Below, in pieces: positions 23,954 to 33,054 of a stretch of DNA of 33,639 bases. Location: positions 1-33,639 of the forward strand of contig DETG01000065.1 of the NCBI GenBank assembly GCA_002361535.1. The letters run 5' to 3'. Source of the DNA: Prevotella sp. UBA3294. Lineage in GTDB: Bacteria; Bacteroidota; Bacteroidia; Bacteroidales; Bacteroidaceae. The notes beneath the pieces were generated by a model. That model made no database searches, was not told the DNA's origin, and saw nothing but the letters and a program-made list of their open reading frames with translations. The translations under genes and the position numbers were made by a program. Within the stretch, counting starts at the first letter, position 1; every line of letters begins with the position of its first letter.

Positions 23954-25588
23954 CTACTCCTGCTCTAAAGCAAGCGTCATTGTAGGCTGGTCGCATACCT
24001 CTGCTGGTCCCCAATACTGAATAGGTCCGGGATAGACGTAAGCAGTTTTACGAGCCCACTCGTCACGATGAGCGGCAAATTTCTTGAAGGGAGCACCGTC
24101 AAGCTCAACGAGAGCCTTGCGGATCACAGGCTTCATCTCACCAGCACGCTTCTCCATATTCATCATCATGGTGATGGGCACACCACCGGCTTTCCACTCA
24201 TCCGTATTGGCTGTGGTATTCTTCACGATAGCCATATAGCCAGTCTTACCATTGGCGATGAGCTGGGCAGCACTTGTACCTAAGGCATAGCAGTAGTCGG
24301 CATCGAAGTTCGACGGAGCGGCGCAACGTCCCTCATAACCGAAGAAGTGGTGCTGAGTACCGAACTTACCAACATACTTACCTTCCTTTTTCATTTTCTC
24401 AAGTTTCTGGGCTACCATCGTAGAGAGCAGCTTCTCTGTCTCAATCAGAGAAACCTGTACGTTTCCATGAGGATCACGATCGAGGGCCAGCTGACGGGCA
24501 ACACCTACAGGCAGACTGTTGAACACCTTCAGGTTCTCTTCAGTAAGGTGACTCTTAGCAAAGTCAACCTGCTCGTCACGACTAATCTCCTTAGCCTCTG
24601 GCAAAGCCAGCACGTCGTTCAGCTGAGCTATCAGTTTCTTAATGGCAGGAATGAACTCAATGACACCTTCTGGAATAATCACAGTACCGAAGTTATTACC
24701 GTCGGCAGCACGCTGAGCTACAGCATTAGCAATATAATTGACAATATCATCAAGGCTCATACCCTTAGCTTCCACCTCCTCTGAGATCAGACAGATGTTC
24801 GGCTGGCACTGCAGGGCGCACTCCAAGGCGATATGCGAAGCAGAACGGCCCATCACCTTGATAAAGTGCCAGTACTTACGTGCTGAGTTACAGTCGCGTT
24901 CGATGTTTCCGATCAGTTCAGCATAAGTCTTACAAGCGGTATCGAAACCAAAAGATGTCTCAATCTGGTCATTCTTCAAGTCACCGTCGATGGTCTTCGG
25001 ACAACCGATCACCTGAACACCGTAGTTCTTGGCAGCATAATACTCGGCCAGAACGCAGGCGTTGGTGTTTGAGTCATCACCACCGATAATCACAATCGCC
25101 TTGATATCCAACTCACGGATAATCTCCAAGCCCTTCTCGAACTGCTCGATTTTCTCTAACTTTGTACGTCCCGAACCGATCATATCGAAACCGCCGGTAT
25201 TACGATAGTCATCGATAAAATCAGCAGTGATCTCCATGTAGTTATGGTCAACCAAACCACCAGGACCCAGAATGAAACCGAAGAGACGGTTTTCCGGATT
25301 CAGTTTCTTGATCGTGTCGAAAAGACCGGTAATCACGTTATGACCGCCAGGAGCCTGACCACCACTGAGGATCACGCCCACATTCATCTTGGCTGTATTG
25401 GCCACATCACTCTGTTCGAACTCGATCAGCGGCATACCGTATGTGTTGGGGAAGAGTGCCTTGATCTCTTCCTGGTTATCCACGCTCTGTGTCGGAGCAC
25501 CCTCTTTTACCTTCACTGCACCCTGAAGAGCCTTAGGCAACTTAGGCTGATAGGCAGCACGCGCCTGCTGCAATGCACTTTTTTCCAT
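23954..25588 (-). CDS. pfp: Pyrophosphate--fructose 6-phosphate 1-phosphotransferase
   Basis: A 544-aa long-form PPi-dependent phosphofructokinase, which phosphorylates fructose 6-phosphate reversibly with pyrophosphate. The phosphate-donor loop is [11 protein letters not shown] (76-86). GGDDSNTNA (169-177) carries the Asp-Asp pair of PPi enzymes in place of the GGDGS of ATP enzymes, and [11 protein letters not shown] (197-207) carries the matching lysine. [13 protein letters not shown] and GYEGRC follow. The length fits the plant/Bacteroidetes long type. It is a single-gene unit with its own -7 box. Confidence 0.96.
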   Translation of the reverse strand: MEKSALQQARAAYQPKLPKALQGAVKVKEGAPTQSVDNQEEIKALFPNTYGMPLIEFEQSDVANTAKMNVGVILSGGQAPGGHNVITGLFDTIKKLNPENRLFGFILGPGGLVDHNYMEITADFIDDYRNTGGFDMIGSGRTKLEKIEQFEKGLEIIRELDIKAIVIIGGDDSNTNACVLAEYYAAKNYGVQVIGCPKTIDGDLKNDQIETSFGFDTACKTYAELIGNIERDCNSARKYWHFIKVMGRSASHIALECALQCQPNICLISEEVEAKGMSLDDIVNYIANAVAQRAADGNNFGTVIIPEGVIEFIPAIKKLIAQLNDVLALPEAKEISRDEQVDFAKSHLTEENLKVFNSLPVGVARQLALDRDPHGNVQVSLIETEKLLSTMVAQKLEKMKKEGKYVGKFGTQHHFFGYEGRCAAPSNFDADYCYALGTSAAQLIANGKTGYMAIVKNTTANTDEWKAGGVPITMMMNMEKRAGEMKPVIRKALVELDGAPFKKFAAHRDEWARKTAYVYPGPIQYWGPAEVCDQPTMTLALEQE

Positions 25589-25654
25589 TTTTCTATTGAA
25601 TATTAATTGAAATATTTGGTTGTATAATCTTTCTATCTGTCATCAAATCAAGTG

Positions 25655-25662
25655 CAAAAATA
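25655..25662 (-). promoter_or_regulatory. -7 promoter box for the PFP gene
   Basis: TATTTTTG on the - strand matches TAnnTTTG, 67 bases ahead of the ATG. No clear -33 TTTG is visible at the normal distance. Confidence 0.5.
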
Positions 25663-25757
25663 CTGTTTTTCTTGGAGATTTGGAAAGATTTATGAATAAA
25701 ATCAGAGTTTTACTACAAAAATTCTCAATATTTGTATGCTATTTCATTAAAAATTAC

Positions 25758-25765
25758 TATATTTG
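25758..25765 (+). promoter_or_regulatory. -7 promoter box for the 25.8-32.4 kb operon
   Basis: TATATTTG matches TAnnTTTG and lies 43 bases ahead of the first ATG of the run. TTTG at 25731-25734 is 23 bases upstream, a little too far for a canonical spacer. Confidence 0.55.
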
Positions 25766-25808
25766 TCACATGAAGTTAACAAATTTAGAATGAAAGGAAC
25801 GAAATTTT

Positions 25809-26081
25809 ATGGCAAAGAAAAGGAATTTAAAGAAGACCATTAACTACATCTGCAGTGATCTTTTTGCAGAATGTGTGGCCGCCTCCTTATATGGCGTGAA
25901 AACCAACGAAGAAAACGTAGATGCCCTCCTCTCCACGATTTTGCGCATGAACAACGACTATGTCAGCAGGATCTCCCATCCTGAACCTGGTATCCTTCCC
26001 AAAGACTATTTTAAGAATGTCATGGAGAGTTTCAACAAGGACGTATCAGAGATCATCGACCAAATCAGTAATATGAACTAA
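25809..26081 (+). CDS. Conserved hypothetical protein, 90 aa
   Basis: A small soluble, mostly helical protein with a basic N-terminus (AKKRNLKKT) and an acidic C-terminal half ending SEIIDQISNMN. It has two cysteines (15 and 22) and no signal or membrane segment. I do not recognise a named family. It is the first gene of the operon, ten bases before the acyltransferase, which argues that it is real. Promoter and codon use are consistent with its neighbours. Confidence 0.75.
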   Translation: MAKKRNLKKTINYICSDLFAECVAASLYGVKTNEENVDALLSTILRMNNDYVSRISHPEPGILPKDYFKNVMESFNKDVSEIIDQISNMN

Positions 26082-26091
26082 AGAGTGCATC

Positions 26092-26652
26092 ATGGTACGT
26101 AAGTTTTGCCGTTGGCTGTTATATAAACATCTGGGGTGGACAAAGGAAGTCACTGTTGCCCACCCCGATAAGTATATCATCTGTTTAGCTCCCCATACCA
26201 GCAACTGGGATTTTCTCCTCGGACAACTCTACATGAGGGCCGAAGGATATTCTATCAACTTCCTGATGAAGAAGGAATGGTTCAGATGGCCCTTGGGAAA
26301 CCTGTTCCGCCGCATCGGGGGCATTCCTGTATGGCGTTCAAAGAAGACGAGTATGACCGACAATCTGGCTGCCACTGCTGAACGCGAGAAGACATTTCAT
26401 CTTTGTATCACCCCCGAAGGAACACGTTCCCTCAATCCCGACTGGAAAAAGGGGTTCTATTATATCGCCCTAAAGGCACAGATCCCAATCCTCCTCTATG
26501 CCATTGATTATGAAAAACGACTCATCCGCTGTACTCGCAGTATGATTCCCAGCGGAGATATAGACAGCGAAATGAGAGAGATCAAATTGTATTTCAAGGA
26601 TTGTAAAGGAAAGAAACCCGATCAGTTCACTATTGGCGATATAGACTCATGA
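26092..26652 (+). CDS. PlsC-like 1-acylglycerol-3-phosphate acyltransferase family protein
   Basis: A 186-aa acyltransferase of the lysophospholipid family, which transfers fatty acyl groups to glycerophosphate lipids or related acceptors. Motif I is CLAPHTSNWDF (His-X4-Asp, catalytic), motif II is in FFRR-like LFRRIGGIPVWR, and motif III is TPEGTRS. It is short for PlsC and has no obvious N-terminal membrane helix, so the acceptor may be something other than lysophosphatidate (for example an ornithine lipid). The stop overlaps the next start by four bases (ATGA). Confidence 0.85.
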   Translation: MVRKFCRWLLYKHLGWTKEVTVAHPDKYIICLAPHTSNWDFLLGQLYMRAEGYSINFLMKKEWFRWPLGNLFRRIGGIPVWRSKKTSMTDNLAATAEREKTFHLCITPEGTRSLNPDWKKGFYYIALKAQIPILLYAIDYEKRLIRCTRSMIPSGDIDSEMREIKLYFKDCKGKKPDQFTIGDIDS

Positions 26653-29303
26653 GAAAAGGAAAGATTGTATTCGTATGGGCTTGTCTGCTGTTATACGGCT
26701 GCGGTGCTCACCGCACGCTCGTCCATGAGCAACCAACCCCTACCACTACCCCATCCGCAACGAATACAGAAGCACCCGATATCACAGAGGCTCAAGGGAA
26801 GAGAGTGGAATTTGAAAAGGAACCGTGGGTAAAGAACACGTCCAAACCCTTCGAGATCACCCAAGGTTTGCAGGAACGGCATCTCGCCCTGTGGGCCAGT
26901 CATGGCTACTATTACGACATCCCCAAGGCCATCTGGAAGTGGCAGCGCCCCTCATTGTTCGGAACGACGGAGGATCTGTTTACGCAAACCATCGTCGTGC
27001 CCTACCTGATCCCGATGTTAGAAAAAGCCGGGGCTTATGTGTTCACTCCAAGGGAACGTGACTGGCAGCGAAACGAACTAATCGTGGATAACGACCAAGG
27101 AGAAGAATCCGGTTATACAGAAATCAGCCGACAGAATAAATGGAAGGATGCCGGTGTCAAAGGCTTTGCCTTCCATTCCGGTGCGTATGTGGATGGCGAG
27201 AACCCGTTTGAGGCTGGCACGGCAAGGATGGTGAAGACCACACATAACAACGGTAGTGAGATTCTCTACCAGCCAACCTTCGAAGAGTCGGGCAGCTATG
27301 CTGTCTATGTAAGCTACCCTACCCTCGACAACAGCATCGACAACGCTCAATATACAGTCTGTCACCAAGGACTGAAAACGACATTCAGCGTGAACCAGCG
27401 CATGGGAGGCGGCACGTGGGTATATCTCGGCACATTCGATTTTGACCGTGGGTGCAGTCGTGCCAACTGTGTGATATTAAGCAATGTGAGTAACCAGAAA
27501 GGTGTGGTGACGGCCGATGCTGTACGTTTCGGCGGCGGCATGGGCAACATCACCCGTGGTGGCAGCATCAGCGGCATGCCTCGCTGCCTGGAGGGTGCGC
27601 GCTATTTTGCCCAATGGGCAGGAGCACCTTACGATGTCTATAGCAGTAAGGGCGGTCAAGACGATTATGCCGATGACATCAATGTACGTTCTTTCATGAC
27701 CAACTGGCTAGGCGGCGGTTCCCGTTTCATGCCTAACCTGGAAGGAAAGAAGGTGCCCTTCGAACTGTCTTTGGCCGTGCACAGCGATGCCGGATATGCC
27801 AAGGATTTCTCCTCTCTGACAGGATCACTGAGTATCTACACCACCAACCACCACGACGGTCTTCTGAACAATGGGGAGAGTCGCAGTCTGTCCAAGTCTT
27901 TCGCTACCTTACTGATGAACAACGAGAAGAACGACCTGGATCGGTTATATGGCTTAGAATGGCCCGTTCGTGCCATCCGGGATGCCAACTATTCCGAGAC
28001 ACGATGCCCAGAGGTGCCGTCTGCCATCATGGAGACCCTCTCTCATCAGAATTTCCCCGACATGCAACTGGCACAGGATCCGAATTTCCGTTTCTCCCTG
28101 GCAAGGAGCATCTATAAGTCCATCCTGCAGTTCCTCTCCGAGAAGAACGGCAAGAACTACGTCATGGCACCCCTTCCCCCAACCGACATGCGGGTGGAGT
28201 TTACGAATGTCGATGAAGTCACACTCAGCTGGAGCCCACAAGACGACCCTCTTGAGAAATCGGCCAAGCCCAACTCCTATGTTCTCTATATTGCCAAGGG
28301 AGCAGGGGCTTTCGACAACGGACAGGTGATCAAAGGCTCTTCCTGCAGGATCACCTTACAGCCCGGGGTGGTCTATCATTTCCGGGTGTCGGCACTAAAC
28401 AAAGGAGGAGAGAGCTTCCCCTCGGAGACGTTGTCGGCCTTGCATCATGCCGGTGCCACACGCTCCATCATGATTGTCAACGGCTTCCAGCGACTGGCAC
28501 CTCCCGCCTCGCGTAACACCACCAACGAACAAGGCTTCGATTTCGACATCGATCCCGGTGTGAGCTACGGCAAGACTGCCGGATGGGCTGGTCAACAGAT
28601 CTGTTATGACAAGAAACAGGCAGGACTCGAAGGTCCGGGCTCCTTTGGTTTCAGCGGTAGTGAATGGGAAGGGAAATTCCTCGCAGGTAATGACTTTAAC
28701 TACCCCATGACCCATGTCGATGCCATGCGGAGCATGCTACAGTATAACGTCACCAGCTGCAGTGCCACAGCGGTGGAGAAAGGACAGGTGGATCTGATGA
28801 AATACCATATCGTTGACATGCTCTACGGTCTGGAGAAACAAGATGGGCATGCACTGCGGACATACAAGACCTTCCCCCCTAAGATCCAGGAAGCACTCAC
28901 CCGATATACACGCAGTGGAGGTGCCTTACTGGTGAGTGGTGCCTACTTAGGCAGCGACACACGTTCGAAAGCCGACTCTACCTTCATGCGGAATGTACTG
29001 AAGGTGAGCTACGGCGGTACCACACGCAGTAAGAACGATTCGATCATCAACGGCATGGGCACTTCACTCACCATCTACCGCAGCATGAACGAAGAGCACT
29101 ATCCTGCAACGTCAACCGATGTGCTCAACCCGCTACAGCCTGCCTACTGTGCATTGACCTACGCCAACGGTTCGTCGGCCTGTGTGGCTTACGACGGCAA
29201 CGACTATAAGGCATTCACCCTCGGCTTCCCCTTCGAGTGTATCACCTCGTCGCGCAAACGGGCTGCGGTGATGAAAGCCATTATCAATTTCCTGATTCCC
29301 TGA
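26649..29303 (+). CDS. Lipoprotein N-acetylmuramoyl-L-alanine amidase with inserted golvesin-like domain
   Basis: An 884-aa lipoprotein (LLLYGC, Cys18). Proteins like this are often annotated xanthan lyase. The amidase_3 zinc residues can be traced in order: His85 in ASHGYYYD, Glu108 in TTEDLFT, TPRERD (133-138), His378 in LAVHSDAG and the catalytic Glu462 in SAIMETLSHQ. Between 138 and 345 a golvesin C-terminal-like beta domain is inserted (YQPTFEESGSYAVYVSYP, GTWVYLGTFDF). A fibronectin type III domain follows at about 507-600, and a C-terminal domain at 610-884 with a glutamine-amidotransferase-like look (GGALLVSGAYLGSD). Peptidoglycan amide cleavage at the outer membrane is the likely role; the assignment of ligands is my alignment by eye. 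Confidence 0.8.
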   Translation: MRKGKIVFVWACLLLYGCGAHRTLVHEQPTPTTTPSATNTEAPDITEAQGKRVEFEKEPWVKNTSKPFEITQGLQERHLALWASHGYYYDIPKAIWKWQRPSLFGTTEDLFTQTIVVPYLIPMLEKAGAYVFTPRERDWQRNELIVDNDQGEESGYTEISRQNKWKDAGVKGFAFHSGAYVDGENPFEAGTARMVKTTHNNGSEILYQPTFEESGSYAVYVSYPTLDNSIDNAQYTVCHQGLKTTFSVNQRMGGGTWVYLGTFDFDRGCSRANCVILSNVSNQKGVVTADAVRFGGGMGNITRGGSISGMPRCLEGARYFAQWAGAPYDVYSSKGGQDDYADDINVRSFMTNWLGGGSRFMPNLEGKKVPFELSLAVHSDAGYAKDFSSLTGSLSIYTTNHHDGLLNNGESRSLSKSFATLLMNNEKNDLDRLYGLEWPVRAIRDANYSETRCPEVPSAIMETLSHQNFPDMQLAQDPNFRFSLARSIYKSILQFLSEKNGKNYVMAPLPPTDMRVEFTNVDEVTLSWSPQDDPLEKSAKPNSYVLYIAKGAGAFDNGQVIKGSSCRITLQPGVVYHFRVSALNKGGESFPSETLSALHHAGATRSIMIVNGFQRLAPPASRNTTNEQGFDFDIDPGVSYGKTAGWAGQQICYDKKQAGLEGPGSFGFSGSEWEGKFLAGNDFNYPMTHVDAMRSMLQYNVTSCSATAVEKGQVDLMKYHIVDMLYGLEKQDGHALRTYKTFPPKIQEALTRYTRSGGALLVSGAYLGSDTRSKADSTFMRNVLKVSYGGTTRSKNDSIINGMGTSLTIYRSMNEEHYPATSTDVLNPLQPAYCALTYANGSSACVAYDGNDYKAFTLGFPFECITSSRKRAAVMKAIINFLIP

Positions 29304-29321
29304 CAATTAACAACAAACATC

Positions 29322-29636
29322 ATGAACAAGATACAAGCAAACGCATCGGGTACTCGGAGCATAGATGTTTCTGATACCCATTTGGAAACAATCGAGAAAT
29401 ATGCACTGCTCAAGAACCTCATCGACAGCAACGGCATTATCGATGAGCCCGTGCTCGACAAACTGAAACTGAACTGCCGTTCTATCCTGGAATCCATGCC
29501 CGAGGTTGACCGCAACCTGATGGATCTCTGCTTAGATGTGATCTACAACAAGAACATGAAGGCTCTCGGTCTGCAAAACCTCGTCCAGCTCTATATCGAA
29601 TGGGAAGGAAAGAAAGACCGTGACGAGGAGGTATGA
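29322..29636 (+). CDS. Conserved hypothetical protein, 104 aa
   Basis: A small, mostly helical soluble protein with no signal, membrane segment or cysteine pair motif. It is rich in Leu and Asp/Glu (EKYALLKNLIDSNGIIDEPV...). I do not recognise a family. It starts 18 bases after the amidase gene and overlaps the ygiQ start by four bases (ATGA), so it is translated as part of the operon, which is the main evidence that it is a gene. Confidence 0.72.
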   Translation: MNKIQANASGTRSIDVSDTHLETIEKYALLKNLIDSNGIIDEPVLDKLKLNCRSILESMPEVDRNLMDLCLDVIYNKNMKALGLQNLVQLYIEWEGKKDRDEEV

Positions 29637-31606
29637 CAGAATACCGACTCACCGATTTTCTCCCCACCACCAAGAAGGAGATGGAACTGCGGGGGTGGGA
29701 CGAGGTGGACATCATCCTGTTCTCGGGTGATGCCTACGTGGATCATCCCTCTTTCGGCGCAGCTGTCATCGGACGGGTACTGGAGGCTCATGGCTACCGA
29801 GTGGCCATCGTTCCACAGCCCGACTGGCATGGTGACTACCGCGACTTCAAGAAACTGGGACGGCCCCGCCTGTTCTTCGGTATCTCCCCGGGGTGCATGG
29901 ACTCGATGGTGAATAAATACACGGCGAACCGACGACTGCGGTCGGAAGATGCCTATAGTCCTGACGGCAGGCACGACTGCCGACCAGAATACCCCACCAT
30001 CGTCTATAGCAACATCCTGCGTCAGCTGTATCCCGATGTGCCCATCGTATTGGGTGGCATCGAGGCCTCCCTGCGACGGCTCACCCACTATGACTACTGG
30101 CAGGACAAGCTTATGAAATGTATCCTCTGCGACTCCCATGCCGACATGATCAGTTACGGCATGGGTGAGAAAACCATTGTGCGCATTGCGGAGGAACTGG
30201 AAAAAGGACGATCCATCCACACCATCCACGAGCTACCTCAGACCGTCTTTCTTGCAAAGGAGAAAGACATCCCCGGCGGCATCAGTGACAACGACATCGT
30301 TCTCCATTCCCATGAGAAATGTCTCCACGACAAACGTGCCGAAGCAGAGAACTTCCGGCATATCGAGGAGGAGTCGAACAAGATCCATGCCCAACGACTG
30401 CTGCAAGAGGTTGACGGCTTCTATGCCGTGGTGAACCCTCCCTATCCCCCCATGACATCCGAAGAGCTCGATGCCTCCTTCGACCTCCCCTATACCCGTC
30501 TGCCACACCCCAAATACAAGGGCAAGCGCATTCCTGCCTACGAGATGATCAAACATTCGGTGAATATCCACCGTGGGTGCTTCGGCGGCTGCGCCTTCTG
30601 TACCATCTCCGCCCATCAAGGGAAATTCATCACTTGCCGCAGCAAGGAGAGCATACTAAAAGAAGTGAAGCAAGTGGCACAACTGCCCGACTTCAAAGGA
30701 TACCTCAGCGACCTCGGCGGGCCTTCAGCCAATATGTACGGCATGCATGGCCGTAACCCCAAGGCGTGTGAGAAATGTAAACGACCCTCTTGTATCCACC
30801 CCGCGATATGCCCGAACCTGAATACCGACCACTCGGCCCTGCTCGATATCTACCATGCCGTGGATGCCTTGCCACAAATCAAGAAGAGCTTCATCGGCAG
30901 CGGAGTGCGCTATGACCTTCTTCTCCATCAGAGCAAAGACGAGAAAACCAATGAGAGCACACGGCAATATACCCGTGAACTGATTTGTCATCACGTCAGC
31001 GGACGCTTGAAGGTGGCACCAGAGCATACCTCCGACAATGTCTTGCGACTCATGCGCAAGCCCTCGTTCCGACAGTTTGAGCAGTTCAAACGTATCTTCG
31101 ACCGCATCAACCGCGAGGAGCACTTGAACCAGCAGATCATACCTTACTTTATTAGTAGCCACCCGGGGTGTAAGGAAGAAGACATGGCAGAACTCGCCGT
31201 CATCACCAAACGACTGGATTTCCACCTCGAACAAGTGCAGGACTTCACTCCGACACCCATGACTGTAGCCACCGAGACATGGTACACTGGATACGACCCC
31301 TACACACTGGAACCTGTGTTCTCTGCCAAAACACAGCGCGAGAAACTGGCTCAGCGCATGTTCTTCTTCTGGTATAAACATGAGGAACGAAGGAATATCG
31401 AACAGGAACTGCGACGCATCGGTCGTGCCGACCTTATTCCACAGCTCTACACAGCACCATCGCCCTCAACGAATACCAGACGAAAGAGTCTGCCTCCTAC
31501 CCCATCCCATCGTCAATCATCTACATCACATGACCATCATAGAAAGCCTGACCCAAGGCAAGAGGACCCAAGAAACAAACGAAGACGGACTGGTCATCAC
31601 GGATAA
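29633..31606 (+). CDS. YgiQ family radical SAM protein
   Basis: A 657-aa protein of the YgiQ/UPF0313 family, radical SAM enzymes of unknown reaction. The N-terminal part carries FLPTTKKEMELRGWDEVDIILFSGDAYVDHP..., a B12-binding-like fold (about 20-140). The cluster motif is HRGCFGGCAFCTIS with cysteines at 316, 320 and 323 (CX3CX2C). A second Cys group, CEKCKRPSCIHPAICPNL (around 381-398), is typical of the family. GRLKVAPEHTSDNVLRLMRKP follows. The last ~40 residues are low-complexity Pro/Ser/His/Arg, and their last 77 bases overlap the next gene. Confidence 0.93.
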   Translation: MTEYRLTDFLPTTKKEMELRGWDEVDIILFSGDAYVDHPSFGAAVIGRVLEAHGYRVAIVPQPDWHGDYRDFKKLGRPRLFFGISPGCMDSMVNKYTANRRLRSEDAYSPDGRHDCRPEYPTIVYSNILRQLYPDVPIVLGGIEASLRRLTHYDYWQDKLMKCILCDSHADMISYGMGEKTIVRIAEELEKGRSIHTIHELPQTVFLAKEKDIPGGISDNDIVLHSHEKCLHDKRAEAENFRHIEEESNKIHAQRLLQEVDGFYAVVNPPYPPMTSEELDASFDLPYTRLPHPKYKGKRIPAYEMIKHSVNIHRGCFGGCAFCTISAHQGKFITCRSKESILKEVKQVAQLPDFKGYLSDLGGPSANMYGMHGRNPKACEKCKRPSCIHPAICPNLNTDHSALLDIYHAVDALPQIKKSFIGSGVRYDLLLHQSKDEKTNESTRQYTRELICHHVSGRLKVAPEHTSDNVLRLMRKPSFRQFEQFKRIFDRINREEHLNQQIIPYFISSHPGCKEEDMAELAVITKRLDFHLEQVQDFTPTPMTVATETWYTGYDPYTLEPVFSAKTQREKLAQRMFFFWYKHEERRNIEQELRRIGRADLIPQLYTAPSPSTNTRRKSLPPTPSHRQSSTSHDHHRKPDPRQEDPRNKRRRTGHHG

Positions 31607-32354
31607 CCATATCGCCGTTATCGATGGCAGCACCAGTAAGACACCCATACGGTTCCATCCGACGATGACCCATGGGCGTTATGCCATGCTTCTCATTGCC
31701 GACTTCATCCAGCAGATGCCTGCTGACATCACCTTAGACCATTTCTGCGAAGGGGTGACAGCTGTCATCCACAGGGAATATATACGACATCACATAGACA
31801 TCACACAGCTACGCGAGCATGCGGAACAACGCATCACAGCCAGTGCCGTGATCTACAGCCGCCACTTCCAGGAGATCTGGATGGTGGGAGATTGCCAGTG
31901 CATGCTCAACGGAGTGATCTACGAAAACAACAAACCCGCCGAGGCCGTCAATGCAGCCAAACGCAGTAGGTTCATCAAGGATGCACTCAAGAGGGGGATG
32001 ACAGTACAGGACTTCCAACAGCATGACAGTGGGCGCGACCAGATCATCCACGACATCATCACCTCCTGCCAACAACAGAACATCAGTTATGCCGTCATCG
32101 ATGGCTTTCCCATCTACCGTCACGGCATCCGGGTGATCCCTGTTCCTCCGTCATCTGCCACGACTCCCACCACCATCATCCTTGCATCCGACGGCTATCC
32201 AATGCTCAGATCCACCTTACAGGAAAGTGAGCAGGTGTTAGACGATCTCATCAAGAACGATCCCCTTTGCATCGATACCTGTCCCGCTACCAAAGGACTG
32301 ATGCACGATGCCCACAGTTTCGATGACCGCACCTACGTGCGCTTTCAAGTCTAA
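31530..32354 (+). CDS. PP2C-like (PPM-type) protein phosphatase, small divergent member
   Basis: A 274-aa protein. Motifs resemble the metal ligands and strands of the PPM fold: KRTQETNEDG (D19), AVIDGST (D32), ITASAVIYSRHFQEIWMVGDCQCML (usual GDSRAYL), IILASDGYPML (D221) and SFDDRTYVRF at the end (usual DNxT/DDxT). The order and spacing fit PP2C, but the family is divergent and this assignment is by motif. The start at 31530 is chosen because the motif begins six codons in; a frame upstream extends to 31380 but only covers the ygiQ coding region. It overlaps ygiQ by 77 bases in another frame. Confidence 0.6.
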   Translation: MTIIESLTQGKRTQETNEDGLVITDNHIAVIDGSTSKTPIRFHPTMTHGRYAMLLIADFIQQMPADITLDHFCEGVTAVIHREYIRHHIDITQLREHAEQRITASAVIYSRHFQEIWMVGDCQCMLNGVIYENNKPAEAVNAAKRSRFIKDALKRGMTVQDFQQHDSGRDQIIHDIITSCQQQNISYAVIDGFPIYRHGIRVIPVPPSSATTPTTIILASDGYPMLRSTLQESEQVLDDLIKNDPLCIDTCPATKGLMHDAHSFDDRTYVRFQV

Positions 32355-32456
32355 AAGACACTGTTTCTTGAGAAAAGTCAAACGGTATCAGTACAAAAAA
32401 ATATTAATTTTATTCTACACTCGTTTATTCGTAACTTATCCATAAAAAAAGAAGAG

Positions 32457-32636
32457 ATGAAAACTGCAATCATGAAGAATATCATTACGGGAATGGAGAG
32501 GAAGGTGCATCTCACCATGGATCATCCAGCCGTACAATGTGGAATCGCCGTATGGGTGGATGATGAAGGGAAAGCCTATTTCCCCGAGGATGTGCAGAAC
32601 CCCTTTTATGAACTCAAAGACATCAAAGAGGAGTAA
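32457..32636 (+). CDS. Possible 59-aa small protein
   Basis: An ATG-initiated frame starting after a purine-rich AAAAGAAGAG encodes 59 residues: MKTAIMKNIITGMERKV..., then GIAVWVDDEGKAYFPEDV and an acidic tail ending DIKEE. The composition looks protein-like, and codon third positions are GC-leaning like the neighbours. No promoter of the phylum's type is seen in the 100 bases before it. I do not recognise a family. Confidence 0.5.
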   Translation: MKTAIMKNIITGMERKVHLTMDHPAVQCGIAVWVDDEGKAYFPEDVQNPFYELKDIKEE

Positions 32637-32753
32637 GGTGATGTGACCCAAGTATAGCTTACTTCGCTTGCCCAACCTATAGTAGAAAGAGGTGGGAAGA
32701 GAACAAAAGCTATAGAAACCGACAACCGCCATTCTGATCCAAAAGGGTGAGGA

Positions 32754-32852
32754 GGTGAGGGGGGTGAGGGTATTTTACAAAATCCCCGTGCGCGCGCGTG
32801 AGGAAAAAATACTTTTTATAAAAGTTTCAAAAATACCCTCACCCCCTCACCC
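32754..32852. repeat. G/C-rich inverted repeat with alternating CG core
   Basis: Arms of 23 bases (32754-32776 and 32830-32852) share 17 perfect pairs next to the loop and continue past a single bulged G. The 53-base loop contains GTGCGCGCGCGTG (32788-32800), an alternating purine-pyrimidine run, and the small palindrome ACTTTT-TAT-AAAAGT (32811-32825). On the + strand the left arm is G-rich (GGTGAGGGGGGTGAGGG). Confidence 0.85.
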
Positions 32853-32917
32853 AATTTCATATTTCAACGGCACCTGGAGGAGGGCGCTTGGATCATGCGA
32901 CAGCCTACGATAGCCCT

Positions 32918-32958
32918 CGTTCCTCCGTCACCTATGAGTGGAAGATGACGGCGGAACG
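32918..32958. repeat. Inverted repeat at the left edge of the second 22-bp array
   Basis: CGTTCCTCCGTCA (32918-32930) and TGACGGCGGAACG (32946-32958) pair over 12 of 13 bases with a 15-base loop. The right arm is the first unit of the tandem array, so the left arm is a reversed copy of the same element. Confidence 0.7.
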
Positions 32959-33054
32959 ATTCATAGGCAACGGTGGAACGAATTATAGACATCAGCGGAA
33001 CAAACCGTAGGCAGCGGCAGAACGATCCATAGGCACCAGCGGAACAAACAGACT
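32945..33054. repeat. Second array of five 22-bp imperfect repeats
   Basis: Five units of 22 bases start at 32945, 32967, 32989, 33011 and 33033. Each has GGAAC or AGAAC in the middle and usually ATAG or GTAG at the end. Units 2+3 and 4+5 resemble each other more than adjacent units do (CAGCGGAACAAAC occurs only in 3 and 5), giving a 44-bp period. The following stretch to 33244 has no gene or repeat that I can support. Confidence 0.8.

Noticed and set aside
31380..31529. Longer N-terminus for the PP2C-like protein (ATG at 31380)
   Set aside because: The extra 50 residues lie entirely within ygiQ in another frame and look like its shadow; the PPM motif starts just after the ATG at 31530.
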